DNA of 39,368 nucleotides from NCBI RefSeq assembly GCF_004331285.1, contig NZ_SJOH01000026.1, forward strand, positions 1 to 39,368, given 5' to 3'. Every line of letters begins with the position of its first letter. Position 1 is the first letter of the stretch. Made by a program: the position numbers and the translations under genes. This DNA comes from Acinetobacter sp. ANC 3781 (lineage in GTDB: Bacteria; Pseudomonadota; Gammaproteobacteria; Pseudomonadales; Moraxellaceae). This document shows positions 24,856 to 35,690 of the stretch, one piece after another. The notes beneath the pieces are model-generated. The model searched no databases. It was not told where the DNA came from and saw nothing but the letters and a program-made list of their open reading frames with translations.

Positions 24856-25244
24856 ATGAGTCTGGCAAACGATCACATTCCTGTGGAAATGCTTTTGACG
24901 CGTAAAAATCAAAATGTGGTTGAGGTAGATTTTGAAGGAAGCGTGTACTGCATGGTCGATCCGTTTTTATACTTTTACTGATACATCATCTCGGATACAA
25001 ATATATCGTCTTGAATAAACCGGCTCATATTGATTTTCTATGTCCTGATCGCAGCAGCACCGTATCTACTGATATTTGCCAAGATGGCGCTGAAATAGTA
25101 TGGTCTTAGAGAGCTAATTTATATTTAAGCTGCTATACATCGCAAATATATGGTCCATATTTTTGATGAGGCGGTATCCGTATTGCAGAAGTTGGAGAAG
25201 CTGTCTATATCCGTAGAAAAGAGCCCAAACCTATTATCCAATAA
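24856..25244 (+). pseudogene. Decayed gene remnant (frameshift and in-frame stops)
   Basis: An ATG at 24856 opens a protein-like start (MSLANDHIPVEMLLTRKNQ, continuing VVEVDFEGSVYCMVD) that stops at the TGA after about 41 codons. A different frame then reads protein-like from about 24981 (YKYIVLNKPAHIDFLCPD, later DGAEIVWS), hits TAG at 25107-25109 and TGA TGA at 25164-25169, and resumes as GGIRIAEVGEAVYIRRKEP to a TAA at 25242-25244 right before a terminator. Total span ~129 codons. This looks like one ancestral ~130-aa gene broken by a frameshift and nonsense mutations. The family is not recognised. The 215 bp before it hold no gene. Confidence 0.6.
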
Positions 25245-25247
25245 TAA

Positions 25248-25274
25248 AAAAGCGCTTACTAATTAAGCGCTTTT
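25248..25274. terminator. Bidirectional terminator after the remnant and the lipoprotein gene
   Basis: Perfect 11-bp stem AAAAGCGCTTA / TAAGCGCTTTT (25248-25258 and 25264-25274), loop CTAAT, A-run left and T-run right. Confidence 0.92.
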
Positions 25275-25294
25275 ATTTTAACTGACATGTTGAA

Positions 25295-25654
25295 TTAACG
25301 TTTTTTCTGTTCGATGGCAGCTCCGGCACCCCCACCAATCGCACCACCAATGGCAGCACCGGCATTACCACCAAATACACCCTTACCGACTGCAGAACCA
25401 ATGGCACCGCCTACCCCACTATAAGTGGCATTACGGTTAGAACCGCCTTGGGTTTTACTCCCCACTGCTGCACCTGCACCACCACCGACTGCTGCACCTA
25501 CGCCACCGCCGACTTTATTACCTACACCGCCACCCACTGCACCACCCAGTGCTGCTGCGCCAATGCGTTGTTCCCTTGGAGACATCGAATCACAACCCAC
25601 CAGCATGAAAGTTGACAGGGTTGCCATTGCCATTACACTCATTAACTTTTTCAT
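25295..25654 (-). CDS. Glycine-zipper outer-membrane lipoprotein
   Basis: 119 aa. Lipoprotein signal MKKLMSVMAMATLSTFMLVG with lipobox LVG-C21, then a short polar linker (DSMSPREQR). Almost the whole remainder (about 30-113) is Gly/Ala-rich with GGAVGGGVG- and GAAIGGAIGGGAG-type repeats, a glycine zipper of the OsmB/SlyB/YMGG kind, ending EQKKR. These small lipoproteins associate with the outer membrane; function is generally unproven. Asp at +2 after the lipidated Cys would, by the E. coli rule, signal inner-membrane retention, though this rule is not reliable outside enterobacteria. Ribosome site AAGGAG. Confidence 0.82.
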   Translation of the reverse strand: MKKLMSVMAMATLSTFMLVGCDSMSPREQRIGAAALGGAVGGGVGNKVGGGVGAAVGGGAGAAVGSKTQGGSNRNATYSGVGGAIGSAVGKGVFGGNAGAAIGGAIGGGAGAAIEQKKR

Positions 25655-25791
25655 GGGATTTCTCTCCTTTTTTCATTCTTTTAGCTTATGCCTATTTTAT
25701 GAAAGCAATGATCCTAAAATGTTATCTATTACAGCTAAAATGCAGCATTTTGTAAAAAAACCTGAAACATTTTTGAGTTCTTTATTTGGGT

Positions 25792-26334
25792 TTATTCATC
25801 TTCACTGAGTATCACAATATCTTTAGTCCTTTCTCCATTTTCAGTTAAAACTGCATGTGAGGTTTGAAGGTTGTTTTTTACATTCTTATTCTGATCTAAC
25901 TTTAATGTTCTTTTCACTGGATCTTGGCCTGGCTTAAACTCCACTCCTTCAGCATCAATTTTTTTAGTTTCAGCAACGGTTTCTCCGGCTTGCTTTACTT
26001 GGCTAGACACTTCAATTTTAGAAGTGGGAATAATTATGCCTCCTTTTTTAAGCACTGGAACGGCAAGTTTTTTCTCCGAAAATTGGGTTTGGTTATCTTC
26101 TAAATAAACTTCACGTGCAAGAATATCTTTACCCTTATTTGTCACTTCAAAAATCGTGGCATCCACGCTTCGAACCGGTAGTTGTCCTTTGACCTTACGA
26201 ATCACTTCGGTCTTTAATACCGGCACTACCGCTTTATCTTGTACCACAATGGTAGGTGGCATGGGCGCAGCAAAACTGCTACCAGCACATGTGGTAAGGA
26301 TAGCTATACTTAAGGCTTTTTGTAGATATTTCAT
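25792..26334 (-). CDS. Secreted/periplasmic protein of unknown function
   Basis: 180 aa. Sec signal peptide MKYLQKALSIAILTTCAGSSFA, cleaved before APMPP. The mature part is rich in Lys, Val, Glu and Thr, with strand-like alternation (TIVVQDKAVVPVLKTEVIRKVKG, VPVLKKGGIIIPTSKIEVSS), no cysteines and an acidic end (VILSEDE). No recognised domain. Start ATG with AAAGGA about 9 nt upstream. It is preceded on the same strand by rpoC with its own terminator, so it is probably transcribed separately from the AT-rich 131-bp spacer. Confidence 0.72.
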   Translation of the reverse strand: MKYLQKALSIAILTTCAGSSFAAPMPPTIVVQDKAVVPVLKTEVIRKVKGQLPVRSVDATIFEVTNKGKDILAREVYLEDNQTQFSEKKLAVPVLKKGGIIIPTSKIEVSSQVKQAGETVAETKKIDAEGVEFKPGQDPVKRTLKLDQNKNVKNNLQTSHAVLTENGERTKDIVILSEDE

Positions 26335-26465
26335 TTTAAATTATCCTTTAATATCTTATTAATACTTTTAATTACAATAAGTCATAAATTTAAACTTTAT
26401 TTTATTACTATAAAAAGAATGTGATTTTTATTAAAGGCATTTACTTAAAGGATAACAAAAGACAT

Positions 26466-26493
26466 AAAAAAAGACGCCCGAAGGCGCCTTTTT
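26466..26493 (-). terminator. Rho-independent terminator of the rpoBC operon
   Basis: Stem AAAAAGACGCC / GGCGCCTTTTT (one mismatch) with loop CGAA, 20 bp beyond the rpoC stop. On the reverse strand it is followed by a run of T. Confidence 0.88.
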
Positions 26494-26512
26494 CACTCAC
26501 TTAACTTAAGAA

Positions 26513-29500
26513 TTAAAACTCTTGGTTAAATGCTTGGCTTAATGCTTGGTCTACATCAGAGAAGTCATTTACAAGCTCATGCTCTGCAGCTTCAGCTTCT
26601 TGGCGACGACGTTCTAAATGGTAAGCAAGACCAGTACCTGCAGGAATCAAACGACCCACAACTACGTTCTCTTTCAGACCGCGTAAATCATCTTCTTTAC
26701 CTGTTACAGCCGCTTCAGTTAACACACGAGTTGTTTCCTGGAACGATGCAGCAGAGATGAATGAGTCAGTAGAAAGCGAGGCTTTGGTAATACCCATCAA
26801 TTGACGTTCATACTTCGCAGGGAACTTGTTCTGAGCAAGTACAGCTTGGTTTTCAGCAACCATGCGGATGTAATCCACTTGTTCACCTTTAATGAAGCTG
26901 GTATCCCCACCATCAGTGATTTCAACTTTACGCAACATTTGACGCACAATAACTTCGATGTGCTTGTCGTTGATTTTTACACCTTGCAGACGGTATACGT
27001 CCTGAACTTCGTTCACGATGTAGTTAGTCAACGCGACTTCACCTTTTAGACGTAAAATGTCATGCGGGTTTTGTGGACCGTCAGAAACTGTTTCACCGCG
27101 GTTTACATGTTCACCTTCGTACACGTTAATGGTACGCCATTTCGGAATCAACTCTTCGTAAATTTCAGAGCCATCGTCCGGCGTAATCACTAAACGGTTT
27201 TTACCTTTAGTCTCTTTACCGAAGCTTACAACACCTGAAATTTCAGCCAGGATTGCATGCTCTTTCGGTTTACGTGCTTCGAACAAGTCAGCTACACGCG
27301 GAAGACCACCGGTAATATCACGAGTACGTGAAGTTTCTTGTGGTACACGACCAATAACGTCACCCACACCAATCGTTTCGCCATCACGGACAGAAAGAAT
27401 CGTGTTTTGTGGCAAGAAGTAGAACTGTTCGCCGCCTTCAACTGTATCCAGTACAACTGCAGGACGCAAATCTTTACCTGATGCAGGACGCGAAGTCACT
27501 GGCAAGATTTCGATTGTCGTCATACCTGTTGCATCATCAGTTTTCGATGTCACAGTTACGCCATCAGCAATTTGGCTGAAACGTACTTTACCTGCAACTT
27601 CGGTAACAAGTGGATGCGTATGCGGATCCCAAGTTGCAACAATACCGCCCGCTGCCACTTCTTCGCCATCTTTCAGAATGATCGAAGCACCGTATGGAAT
27701 TTTGTAGCGTTCACGTTCACGACCCAAGTCATCCGCAATACCGATTTCACCTGAACGGGAAGTCGATACCAAGTGACCTTTGGCATGTTGTACAGTTTTC
27801 ACATTGTGGAAACGTACAGTACCTTTATTACGTACTTGAACACTGTTTGCAGCAGAAGTTCGGCTTGCAGCACCACCCACGTGGAATGTACGCATGGTTA
27901 ACTGGGTACCCGGTTCACCAATTGATTGTGCAGCCATAACACCTACAGACTCACCAGGGTTTACCTGATGACCACGTGCAAGATCACGACCATAACATTT
28001 CGCACATACACCGAACGTAGATTCACAAGAAACCACTGAACGTACTTTAACTTCGTCGACACCCGCTTCTTCAATGAAGGTAGCAAGTTTTTCGTCAATC
28101 AACGTATTACGTGGAAGAATAACGTCGTCAGAACCAGCACGTTTCACATCTTCAGCAACTACACGACCCAATACTCGAGCACCAAGGTTCTCGATGACAT
28201 CGCCACCCTGAATGAATGGAGTCATCACAAGACCGCTTAAAGTACCGCAATCAGGTTCAGTAATAACCAAATCCTGCGCTACGTCTACTAAACGACGAGT
28301 CAAGTAACCAGAGTTCGCAGTTTTAAGTGCTGTATCGGCCAAACCTTTACGCGCACCGTGTGTTGAAATGAAGTACTGAAGTACTGTCAAACCTTCACGG
28401 AAGTTTGCTTTAATCGGGGTCTCAATGATCGAACCATCCGGTTTCGCCATCAAACCACGCATACCTGCAAGCTGACGAATCTGAGCTGCCGAACCACGGG
28501 CACCAGAGTCAGACATCATGTAGATACTGTTGAATGATTTTTGTTTCTCGTCTTCACCCTGTTTGTTTTTAACAGTGGTATAAGACAAGTTGTCCATCAT
28601 CGCTTTCGCTACTTGGTCGTTGGTACGCGCCCAAATATCGACAACTTTGTTATAACGTTCACCGGCAGTTACGAAACCTTGTTCAAACTGTTGTTCAATT
28701 TCACGAACTTCAGTTTCTGCTTTTTCAATAATCGTATACTTGGTTGGCGGAATAAGCATATCTTCCATACCAACAGATACACCAGAGCGAGTCGCTTGAC
28801 GGAAGCCCAAGTACATTAACTGGTCAGCAAAGATAACGGTATCTTTAAGACCCAATTTACGGTAGCAAGAGTTAATTAATTTTGAGATGTTCTTTTTCGT
28901 CATCTCAACGTTAATTTGCTGGAAGTCCATACCTTCAGGCACAACTTCCCAAAGCAAGCAACGACCAGGAGTCGTATCAACAATAATGGTTTGCTGTTCG
29001 CGGTTACCATCTTCATCAATAACAGTCTGGTGTACACGTGCTTTTACGCGAGCGTGCAAGTTCACTTGACCGGTAGCCAATGCGCGGTTTACTTCATCAG
29101 TATCCGCAAACACCATGCCTTCACCTTTGGCATTGATTGCATCACGCGTGATGTAATACAAGCCCAAGACAACGTCCTGAGACGGTACGATGATTGGTTC
29201 ACCGTTCGCTGGAGACAAGATGTTGTTAGTCGACATCATTAACGCACGAGCTTCTAATTGAGCTTCGATTGTTAATGGAACGTGTACCGCCATTTGGTCA
29301 CCATCGAAGTCGGCGTTGAACGCAGCACATACGAGTGGGTGAAGACGAATTGCCTTACCTTCAATCAGGGTCGGTTCAAATGCTTGAAGACCCAAACGGT
29401 GAAGGGTTGGCGCACGGTTCAACATCACTGGATGTTGACGAATCACGTGAGCAAGAACGTCCCAAACTTCAGGCGTTTCGCGTTCAACCATTTTTTTCGC

Positions 29501-30703
29501 AGCTTTAATGGTTGTTGCTTGACCAGAGGCTTGGAGTTTCGCAAAGATAAATGGTTTGAATAATTCAAGTGCCATTTTCTTAGGAAGACCACATTGGTGC
29601 AAACGTAAAGTCGGACCTACTGTAATCACCGAACGACCTGAATAGTCGACACGTTTACCCAATAAGTTTTGACGGAAACGACCTTGTTTACCTTTGATCA
29701 TGTCTGCCAAAGATTTAAGAGGACGTTTGTTTGAACCGGTGATTGCGCGACCACGACGACCGTTATCAAGCAATGCATCTACAGACTCTTGCAACATACG
29801 TTTTTCGTTACGTACGATGATGTCTGGAGCTGAAAGGTCAAGCAGACGTTTCAAACGGTTGTTACGGTTGATCACACGACGGTAAAGGTCATTCAAGTCA
29901 GAAGTCGCGAAACGACCACCTTCAAGCGGAACTAACGGACGAAGATCCGGTGGAAGTACTGGAAGTACAGTCAACACCATCCATTCAGGCTTGTTGTTCG
30001 AATCGTTGAACGCTTCCATCAACTTCAAACGTTTAGAAGCTTTCTTAAGCTTCGTTTCTGAAGTTGTTTGTGGAATTTCTTCACGAAGACGCGCAATTTC
30101 AGCTTCAAGATCGATGTCTTTCAACAAATCCTGAATCGCTTCTGCACCCATTTTAGCGCTGAATTCATCACCGTGTTCTTCTAATGCTGTGAAGTATTCT
30201 TCATCGTTAAGAAGTTGGTATTTCTCCATTGGAGTCATACCCGGATCTGTTACAACATAAGATTCGAAATACAATACACGTTCGATATCACGTAAAGTCA
30301 TGTCTAAAAGAAGACCGATACGGGATGGTAATGATTTCAAGAACCAGATGTGCGCAACTGGTGACGCCAGGTCAATATGACCCATACGCTCACGACGTAC
30401 TTTAGCAGTCGTTACTTCAACGCCACATTTTTCACAAATGACGCCTTTGTATTTCATACGCTTGTATTTACCACACAAGCATTCGTAATCTTTTACTGGA
30501 CCAAAGATTTTGGCACAGAATAAACCGTCACGTTCTGGCTTGAACGTACGGTAGTTAATTGTCTCAGGTTTTTTAACTTCACCGTGAGACCACGACTTAA
30601 TCATTTCTGGTGACGCAAGACCAATACGGATGCGATCAAACTCTACTGGAGCATGACCGTCTGAATCCGTCTTTTTGCGCATGATATCGAGCAAGTCTTT
30701 CAA
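26513..30703 (-). CDS. rpoC: DNA-directed RNA polymerase subunit beta'
   Basis: 1396 aa catalytic subunit of RNA polymerase. N-terminal zinc ribbon cysteines C75, C77, C90 and C93 ([19 protein letters not shown]), active-site [12 protein letters not shown] with the three Mg-binding aspartates (near residue 465), bridge-helix/trigger-loop region ([20 protein letters not shown]) and the second zinc site [11 protein letters not shown]. The C-terminus is [13 protein letters not shown] and beyond. Initiation is at TTG (30701-30703), with GGAG 7 nt upstream; the next in-frame ATG is at residue 8 and would cut the conserved N-terminus. It is the last gene of the operon, separated from rpoB by 186 bp of inverted repeats. 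Confidence 0.98.
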   Translation of the reverse strand: MKDLLDIMRKKTDSDGHAPVEFDRIRIGLASPEMIKSWSHGEVKKPETINYRTFKPERDGLFCAKIFGPVKDYECLCGKYKRMKYKGVICEKCGVEVTTAKVRRERMGHIDLASPVAHIWFLKSLPSRIGLLLDMTLRDIERVLYFESYVVTDPGMTPMEKYQLLNDEEYFTALEEHGDEFSAKMGAEAIQDLLKDIDLEAEIARLREEIPQTTSETKLKKASKRLKLMEAFNDSNNKPEWMVLTVLPVLPPDLRPLVPLEGGRFATSDLNDLYRRVINRNNRLKRLLDLSAPDIIVRNEKRMLQESVDALLDNGRRGRAITGSNKRPLKSLADMIKGKQGRFRQNLLGKRVDYSGRSVITVGPTLRLHQCGLPKKMALELFKPFIFAKLQASGQATTIKAAKKMVERETPEVWDVLAHVIRQHPVMLNRAPTLHRLGLQAFEPTLIEGKAIRLHPLVCAAFNADFDGDQMAVHVPLTIEAQLEARALMMSTNNILSPANGEPIIVPSQDVVLGLYYITRDAINAKGEGMVFADTDEVNRALATGQVNLHARVKARVHQTVIDEDGNREQQTIIVDTTPGRCLLWEVVPEGMDFQQINVEMTKKNISKLINSCYRKLGLKDTVIFADQLMYLGFRQATRSGVSVGMEDMLIPPTKYTIIEKAETEVREIEQQFEQGFVTAGERYNKVVDIWARTNDQVAKAMMDNLSYTTVKNKQGEDEKQKSFNSIYMMSDSGARGSAAQIRQLAGMRGLMAKPDGSIIETPIKANFREGLTVLQYFISTHGARKGLADTALKTANSGYLTRRLVDVAQDLVITEPDCGTLSGLVMTPFIQGGDVIENLGARVLGRVVAEDVKRAGSDDVILPRNTLIDEKLATFIEEAGVDEVKVRSVVSCESTFGVCAKCYGRDLARGHQVNPGESVGVMAAQSIGEPGTQLTMRTFHVGGAASRTSAANSVQVRNKGTVRFHNVKTVQHAKGHLVSTSRSGEIGIADDLGRERERYKIPYGASIILKDGEEVAAGGIVATWDPHTHPLVTEVAGKVRFSQIADGVTVTSKTDDATGMTTIEILPVTSRPASGKDLRPAVVLDTVEGGEQFYFLPQNTILSVRDGETIGVGDVIGRVPQETSRTRDITGGLPRVADLFEARKPKEHAILAEISGVVSFGKETKGKNRLVITPDDGSEIYEELIPKWRTINVYEGEHVNRGETVSDGPQNPHDILRLKGEVALTNYIVNEVQDVYRLQGVKINDKHIEVIVRQMLRKVEITDGGDTSFIKGEQVDYIRMVAENQAVLAQNKFPAKYERQLMGITKASLSTDSFISAASFQETTRVLTEAAVTGKEDDLRGLKENVVVGRLIPAGTGLAYHLERRRQEAEAAEHELVNDFSDVDQALSQAFNQEF

Positions 30704-30720
30704 TTTTTTTCTCCGTGTGT

Positions 30721-30880
30721 CGAGGAGTTTTTCTCCTCCCCGACTGGGTCACAAATATTGTTTTTTAACTGAGTAATCCCCTTCGCTTCTCTCTTAGGAA
30801 GCGACGCTTCTCAGGGAGAAACTCCCCTTAGATAAAGAGGAGCAAATCCCCCCCTTTCACAAAGGGGGTCGGGGGGATTG
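30721..30880. repeat. Inverted-repeat cluster in the rpoB-rpoC spacer
   Basis: Four hairpins in tandem: GAGGAG-T5-CTCCTC (30722-30738); CGCTTC / GAAGCG with a second CGCTTC as alternative partner (30784-30810); GGGAG-AAA-CTCCC (30814-30826); and AATCCCCCCCTTT / AAAGGGGGTCGGGGGGATT around CAC (30845-30879), which can pair inside or outside in register. The C/G-tract element resembles dispersed palindromic repeats that I believe are common in Acinetobacter genomes, but copy number cannot be tested here. Confidence 0.65.
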
Positions 30881-30889
30881 AATGGTTAC

Positions 30890-33800
30890 TTAGTCACCAT
30901 TTTTCAGTTCAATGTTGATACCTAAAGAACGGATCTCTTTGGTCAATACGTTGAACGATTCAGGCATGCCCGGATCCATATAATGGTTACCATCTACAAT
31001 GTTCTTGTAGATGCGAGTACGGCCTTCAACGTCATCCGACTTAACAGTAAGCATTTCTTGAAGCGTATAAGCTGCGCCATATGCTTCAAGCGCCCAGACT
31101 TCCATCTCACCAAAACGCTGACCACCGAATTGAGCTTTACCGCCCAATGGTTGTTGAGTCACAAGTGAGTAAGAACCTGTAGAACGCGCATGCATCTTGT
31201 CATCAACCAAGTGATTCAGTTTCAACATGTACATGTAACCTACAGTTACTGGACGGTCAAAACGTTCACCTGTACGTCCGTCAAACAATACGGTTTGACC
31301 AGAACGTGGAATGTCTGCAAGTTCAAGCAACTCTTTGATTTGGCTTTCATCAGCGCCATCAAATACAGGAGTTGCAAGAGGAATACCTTTACGCAAGTTT
31401 TTAGAAAGCGCCAGGATTTCATCATCAGTCAGGCTATCAAGATCTTCTTGCTCGCCACCGACTTTGTTATAAATCTTGTCTAAGAAGATACGCAGTTCAG
31501 CAATAGTACGCTGTTCTTGCAGCATCTTGTCGATTTTATCGCCAAGACCTTTTGCCGCCATACCCAAGTGAGTTTCAAGAATCTGCCCCACGTTCATACG
31601 TGAAGGTACACCCAGTGGGTTCAACACGATATCGACCGGTACACCGTTGGCATCATGCGGCATGTCTTCTACTGGCAGGATGTTAGATACAACACCCTTG
31701 TTACCATGACGACCCGCCATTTTATCACCCGGTTGGATGCGACGTTTTACAGCCAAGTAAACTTTAACAACTTTCAATACGCCAGTTGTCAGTTCATCAC
31801 CTGTAGAAAGTTTGCGTTTTTTCTCTGCAAATTTCTCGTCAATCTCAATACCTTTCTCTTTCAAGAACACTTGAATTTGAGTTAGGCGTTCAGCAATGCC
31901 TTCATCAACAGGTTGAATTTCAAGTAGATCAACAAGCTCTAAACCAGATAACAAATCTTCAGTCAGTTTGTCACCGCGTTTAGTTGTGCCCCCACCATTC
32001 GATTCTTGACCTTTCAACAGGCGAATAATACGTTCGCGTGCTGCTTCTTCGAAGATCTTGAACTCTTCTTTCAAGTCTTTACGATAAGCATCCAATTGGG
32101 CTTTTTCAATGGCTTGAGCACGTTCGTCTTTTTCAAGACCGTCACGTGTAAACACTTGAACGTCAATGACTGTACCTTTAACGCCTGAAGATACGCGTAA
32201 TGATGAATCTTTAACGTCAGCTGCTTTCTCACCGAAGATTGCACGAAGCAATTTTTCTTCCGGTGTTAACTGGGTTTCGCCTTTCGGTGTAACTTTACCC
32301 ACCAAAATGTCGCCAGCAGTGACTTCAGCACCGATATAAACGATACCTGATTCATCCAGTTTAGACAGTGCAGCTTCACCTACGTTAGGAATATCGGCAG
32401 TAATTTCTTCTGCACCTAACTTGGTATCACGAGCAACACATGACAATTCTTGAATATGAATCGAAGTTAAACGGTCTTCTTGAAGAACACGTTCAGATAA
32501 CAAGATCGAGTCTTCGTAGTTGTAGCCGTTCCAGGTCATGAACGCGACACGCATGTTTTGACCAAGCGCAAGTTCACCACCATCAGTTGATGGGCCATCA
32601 GCCAATACATCGCCACGACCCACTTTATCACCAATGTTCACAAGAACTTTTTGGTTAATACAAGTGTTTTGATTCGAACGTGTGTATTTGATCAGGTTGT
32701 AGATATCTACACCCGCTTCACCCGCAATCATCTCGTCTTCATTTACACGAATAACCACACGAGAAGCGTCAACAAACTCAATACGACCACCACGTTTCGC
32801 GATCACACATACACCAGAGTCATGTGCTACGTTCGCTTCCATACCTGTACCAACAAGGGGTTTATCAGCGATTAACGTAGGAACTGCCTGACGTTGCATG
32901 TTTGAACCCATCAACGCACGGTTGGCGTCATCGTGTTCAAGGAATGGAATAAGTGATGCCGCAACAGATACAACCTGCTGAGCAGACACGTCCATGTGCG
33001 TTACTTTTTCAGGAGGCATACGTACGAAGTCACCTTGATGACGAACCGATACGAAGTCTTCTGTTAATTTTCCGTCTTTATCTACGCCAGAATCGGCCTG
33101 TGCAATCACAGTACCTACTTCTTCAATAGCAGATAAATACTCAACATCATCTGTTACGCGACCATCAACAACTTTGCGGTATGGTGTTTCCAAGAAACCG
33201 AAGTTATTACATTTTGCATAAACAGAAAGTGAGTTGATCAAACCAATGTTTGGTCCCTCAGGGGTCTCAATTGGACATACACGGCCGTAGTGAGTTTGAT
33301 GTACGTCACGTACTTCAAAGCCGGCACGTTCACGCGTCAAACCGCCGGGTCCAAGCGCTGATACACGACGTTTGTGTGTAATTTCAGACAATGGATTATT
33401 TTGGTCCATGAACTGAGACAACTGACTTGAACCAAAGAATTCTTTGATTGCAGCAGCAACTGGCTTTGCATTGATCAAATCTTGCGGAGACAAGTTATCT
33501 GTTTCAGCTTGAGATAAACGCTCTTTAACAGCGCGTTCTACACGAACCAAACCAACACGGAACTGGTTTTCTGTCATTTCACCAACAGAACGAACACGAC
33601 GGTTACCCAAGTGATCGATATCGTCGACTTCCCCTTTACCGTTACGGATTTCAACTAATGTTTTTAGTACATCAGTGATATCTTCGTTCGAGAGAATGCC
33701 TTCAACTTCACGAGACTTCTGATCAGTACCCACTTCGTAAGGGCGACCCAAACGACGGTTGAACTTCATACGACCCACTGGAGAGAGGTCATAACGTTCT

Positions 33801-34978
33801 GATGAGAAGAACAAATTGTTGAATAAGTTTTCAGCAGCTTCTTTTGTTGGTGGCTCACCTGGACGCATCACTTTATAGATTTCTACAAGTGCTTCTTCAC
33901 GACCAGAAGTAGTATCTGCACGCAAAGAATCCGCAACGAAAGAACCACGATCGATATCGTTGGTAAATAGAATATTGAACTGCTTAACACCGCCTTCTGC
34001 AATCTTCACCATGATCTCATGGCTCAATACTGTGTTGGCAGCAATCACGTCACCATCTTTCAATGGGATGTCTTCAGCAGTAATACGTTCGTACAAGTAC
34101 TCATCAGGAACAGAAAGCTTGGTTAAGCCGGATGCTTCCATTTGACGTACATGACGTGCATTAATACGTTTACCTTGTTCAACAATCGCTTTGCCGTCAG
34201 CATCAAGAATGTCGAATTGAGCCATTTCACCGCGCAGGCGTTCAGGCACAAGGTCAATTTGGTAGCTACCCATGTCAAGATAGACAGGGACTTTTTCATA
34301 GAACATGTCTAGGACTTGTTCGTTGCTATAACCTAATGCACGAAGTACAACAGTCGCGAGTAACTTACGACGACGGTCAATACGTACAAAGACTAGATCT
34401 TTTGCATCGAATTCAAAGTCTAACCATGAACCACGGTAAGGAATGATACGCGCTGAATAAAGAACTTTACCGCTCGAGTGAGTTTTACCCTTATCGTGGT
34501 CAAAGAATACGCCAGGTGAACGGTGTAATTGAGATACAATTACACGCTCAGTACCATTGATGACAAAGGTACCATTTTCGGTCATGAGCGGCATTTCGCC
34601 CATGTACACTTCTTGTTCACGTACGTCTTTAATTGATTTGGTTTCGCGATCTTTAATGATCAAACGAATTTTTACACGCATTGGCGCTGCATAAGTCGAA
34701 CCACGTAAAATACATTCACGCACATCAAACTCAGGCTTACCAAGACTATACTCAACAAATTCTAAAGCAGCATTGCCAGAATAACTTTCAATAGGAAAAA
34801 CTGAACGAAATGCGGCTTGCAGACCGATATCTTCGCGGTTTTTTGGAGTTTTGCCATCTTGTAGGAATGTTCTGTACGAATCGACTTGAATCGAAAGCAA
34901 GTACGGAGCATCCATGACGCTAGGCAATTTACCAAAATTCTTACGGATCCGTTTCTTTTCGGTATATGAGTATGCCAT
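30890..34978 (-). CDS. rpoB: DNA-directed RNA polymerase subunit beta
   Basis: 1362 aa. Recognisable landmarks: N-terminal [17 protein letters not shown], the rifampicin region [21 protein letters not shown] continuing [20 protein letters not shown], then [35 protein letters not shown] and the C-terminal [18 protein letters not shown]. The core rifampicin-binding positions look wild type. One residue following this block is Gln (DVHQTHYGR) where E. coli has Pro564. Start ATG with GAGGA upstream. It is transcribed from the ribosomal-protein operon and probably from its own promoter at 35152-35180. Confidence 0.98.
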   Translation of the reverse strand: MAYSYTEKKRIRKNFGKLPSVMDAPYLLSIQVDSYRTFLQDGKTPKNREDIGLQAAFRSVFPIESYSGNAALEFVEYSLGKPEFDVRECILRGSTYAAPMRVKIRLIIKDRETKSIKDVREQEVYMGEMPLMTENGTFVINGTERVIVSQLHRSPGVFFDHDKGKTHSSGKVLYSARIIPYRGSWLDFEFDAKDLVFVRIDRRRKLLATVVLRALGYSNEQVLDMFYEKVPVYLDMGSYQIDLVPERLRGEMAQFDILDADGKAIVEQGKRINARHVRQMEASGLTKLSVPDEYLYERITAEDIPLKDGDVIAANTVLSHEIMVKIAEGGVKQFNILFTNDIDRGSFVADSLRADTTSGREEALVEIYKVMRPGEPPTKEAAENLFNNLFFSSERYDLSPVGRMKFNRRLGRPYEVGTDQKSREVEGILSNEDITDVLKTLVEIRNGKGEVDDIDHLGNRRVRSVGEMTENQFRVGLVRVERAVKERLSQAETDNLSPQDLINAKPVAAAIKEFFGSSQLSQFMDQNNPLSEITHKRRVSALGPGGLTRERAGFEVRDVHQTHYGRVCPIETPEGPNIGLINSLSVYAKCNNFGFLETPYRKVVDGRVTDDVEYLSAIEEVGTVIAQADSGVDKDGKLTEDFVSVRHQGDFVRMPPEKVTHMDVSAQQVVSVAASLIPFLEHDDANRALMGSNMQRQAVPTLIADKPLVGTGMEANVAHDSGVCVIAKRGGRIEFVDASRVVIRVNEDEMIAGEAGVDIYNLIKYTRSNQNTCINQKVLVNIGDKVGRGDVLADGPSTDGGELALGQNMRVAFMTWNGYNYEDSILLSERVLQEDRLTSIHIQELSCVARDTKLGAEEITADIPNVGEAALSKLDESGIVYIGAEVTAGDILVGKVTPKGETQLTPEEKLLRAIFGEKAADVKDSSLRVSSGVKGTVIDVQVFTRDGLEKDERAQAIEKAQLDAYRKDLKEEFKIFEEAARERIIRLLKGQESNGGGTTKRGDKLTEDLLSGLELVDLLEIQPVDEGIAERLTQIQVFLKEKGIEIDEKFAEKKRKLSTGDELTTGVLKVVKVYLAVKRRIQPGDKMAGRHGNKGVVSNILPVEDMPHDANGVPVDIVLNPLGVPSRMNVGQILETHLGMAAKGLGDKIDKMLQEQRTIAELRIFLDKIYNKVGGEQEDLDSLTDDEILALSKNLRKGIPLATPVFDGADESQIKELLELADIPRSGQTVLFDGRTGERFDRPVTVGYMYMLKLNHLVDDKMHARSTGSYSLVTQQPLGGKAQFGGQRFGEMEVWALEAYGAAYTLQEMLTVKSDDVEGRTRIYKNIVDGNHYMDPGMPESFNVLTKEIRSLGINIELKNGD

Positions 34979-35151
34979 CTGGAGTCCTCGGAAAGTAAAC
35001 TAAGCCCGCCTGCAGAACGAGCCTAGAAGGAATTACACAGGCCGATATGGCCACCACTGTTTACAAATGCTGCAATTTTTAGTGGTATTAAAACGCTTAG
35101 CAATATTTTCAAATATGATAAATATTGGTAAACGTTTGATTTTATTGACTT

Positions 35152-35180
35152 ATTATAATAATTGATGGTTTTTACATCAA
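35152..35180 (-). promoter_or_regulatory. Internal sigma-70 promoter upstream of rpoB
   Basis: Reverse strand: TTGATG (35175-35180), 17-bp spacer, TATAAT (35152-35157). The -35 box overlaps a small hairpin ATTGATG / CATCAAT. It lies just downstream of the attenuator hairpin and would give a leader of about 165 nt before rpoB. Confidence 0.6.
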
Positions 35181-35212
35181 TCAAACAAAAATCGAGCCGA
35201 TTATTGTAACGC

Positions 35213-35243
35213 AAAAAGGCTGATGACCCAAGAGCCATCAGCC
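35213..35243 (-). terminator. Terminator/attenuator between rplL and rpoB
   Basis: 8-bp stem GGCTGATG / CATCAGCC (35218-35225 and 35236-35243) followed on the reverse strand by TTTTTGC. It is positioned like the partial terminator between rplL and rpoB in E. coli, which lowers RNA polymerase subunit expression relative to ribosomal proteins. Confidence 0.75.
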
Positions 35244-35250
35244 AAATTTC

Positions 35251-35274
35251 GGGGTCAATTTTTAAATTGACCCC
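35251..35274 (-). repeat. 24-bp inverted repeat just after rplL
   Basis: GGGGTCAATTT / AAATTGACCCC (35251-35261 and 35264-35274), only 8 bp after the rplL stop and directly before the attenuator hairpin. No T-tract of its own. It may be an RNase III-type processing stem, as at the equivalent place in E. coli, or it may stabilise the rplL 3' end. Confidence 0.65.
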
Positions 35275-35282
35275 TGGCACCA

Positions 35283-35648
35283 TTACTTAACAGTAATTGT
35301 AGCACCAGTAGTCTCAAGCTTAGCTTTAAGTTCAGCAGCATCTTCTTTAGAAACGCCTTCTTTAAGGATAGCTGGAGCGCTTTCAACCATGTCTTTAGCT
35401 TCTTTTAAGCCAAGACCAGTAACTTCACGAACTGCTTTAATTACAGCAACTTTGTTCGCGCCGAAAGAAGTCAATTCAACATTGAATTCTGATTGCTCTT
35501 CAGCAGCAGCAGCAGCAGGACCTGCAGCTACAGCAACTGCAGCAGCAGATACATTGAATTTTTCTTCGAAAGCAGAAATAAGTTCTACAAGTTCAAGAAC
35601 AGTTTTTTCAGCAACTGCGTTTAGGATTTCTTCGTTTGTTAAAGCCAT
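35283..35648 (-). CDS. rplL: 50S ribosomal protein L7/L12
   Basis: 121 aa stalk protein. N-terminal dimerisation helices ([20 protein letters not shown], continuing [13 protein letters not shown]), an Ala-rich flexible hinge (about 34-50), and the C-terminal factor-binding domain with [20 protein letters not shown] (65-84) and the closing strand GATITVK. L7/L12 recruits translation factors to the ribosome and forms a complex with L10. The start ATG is preceded by GGAG. It lies 42 bp behind rplJ, in the same transcript. Confidence 0.97.
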   Translation of the reverse strand: MALTNEEILNAVAEKTVLELVELISAFEEKFNVSAAAVAVAAGPAAAAAEEQSEFNVELTSFGANKVAVIKAVREVTGLGLKEAKDMVESAPAILKEGVSKEDAAELKAKLETTGATITVK

Positions 35649-35690
35649 GAGAGTAACTCCAAATGGGTATTGAATGGTGTGAAAGTGAAT

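Noticed and set aside
25425..25808. 127-aa Pro/Ala-rich open frame opposite the glycine-zipper lipoprotein
   Set aside because: Pro/Ala repeats are the antisense image of Gly/Ala codons; the lipoprotein has the ribosome site and lipobox.
35023..35283. 86-aa open frame between rplL and rpoB
   Set aside because: It overlaps the rplL stop and covers the attenuator hairpins and the promoter; no ribosome site; composition is not protein-like.
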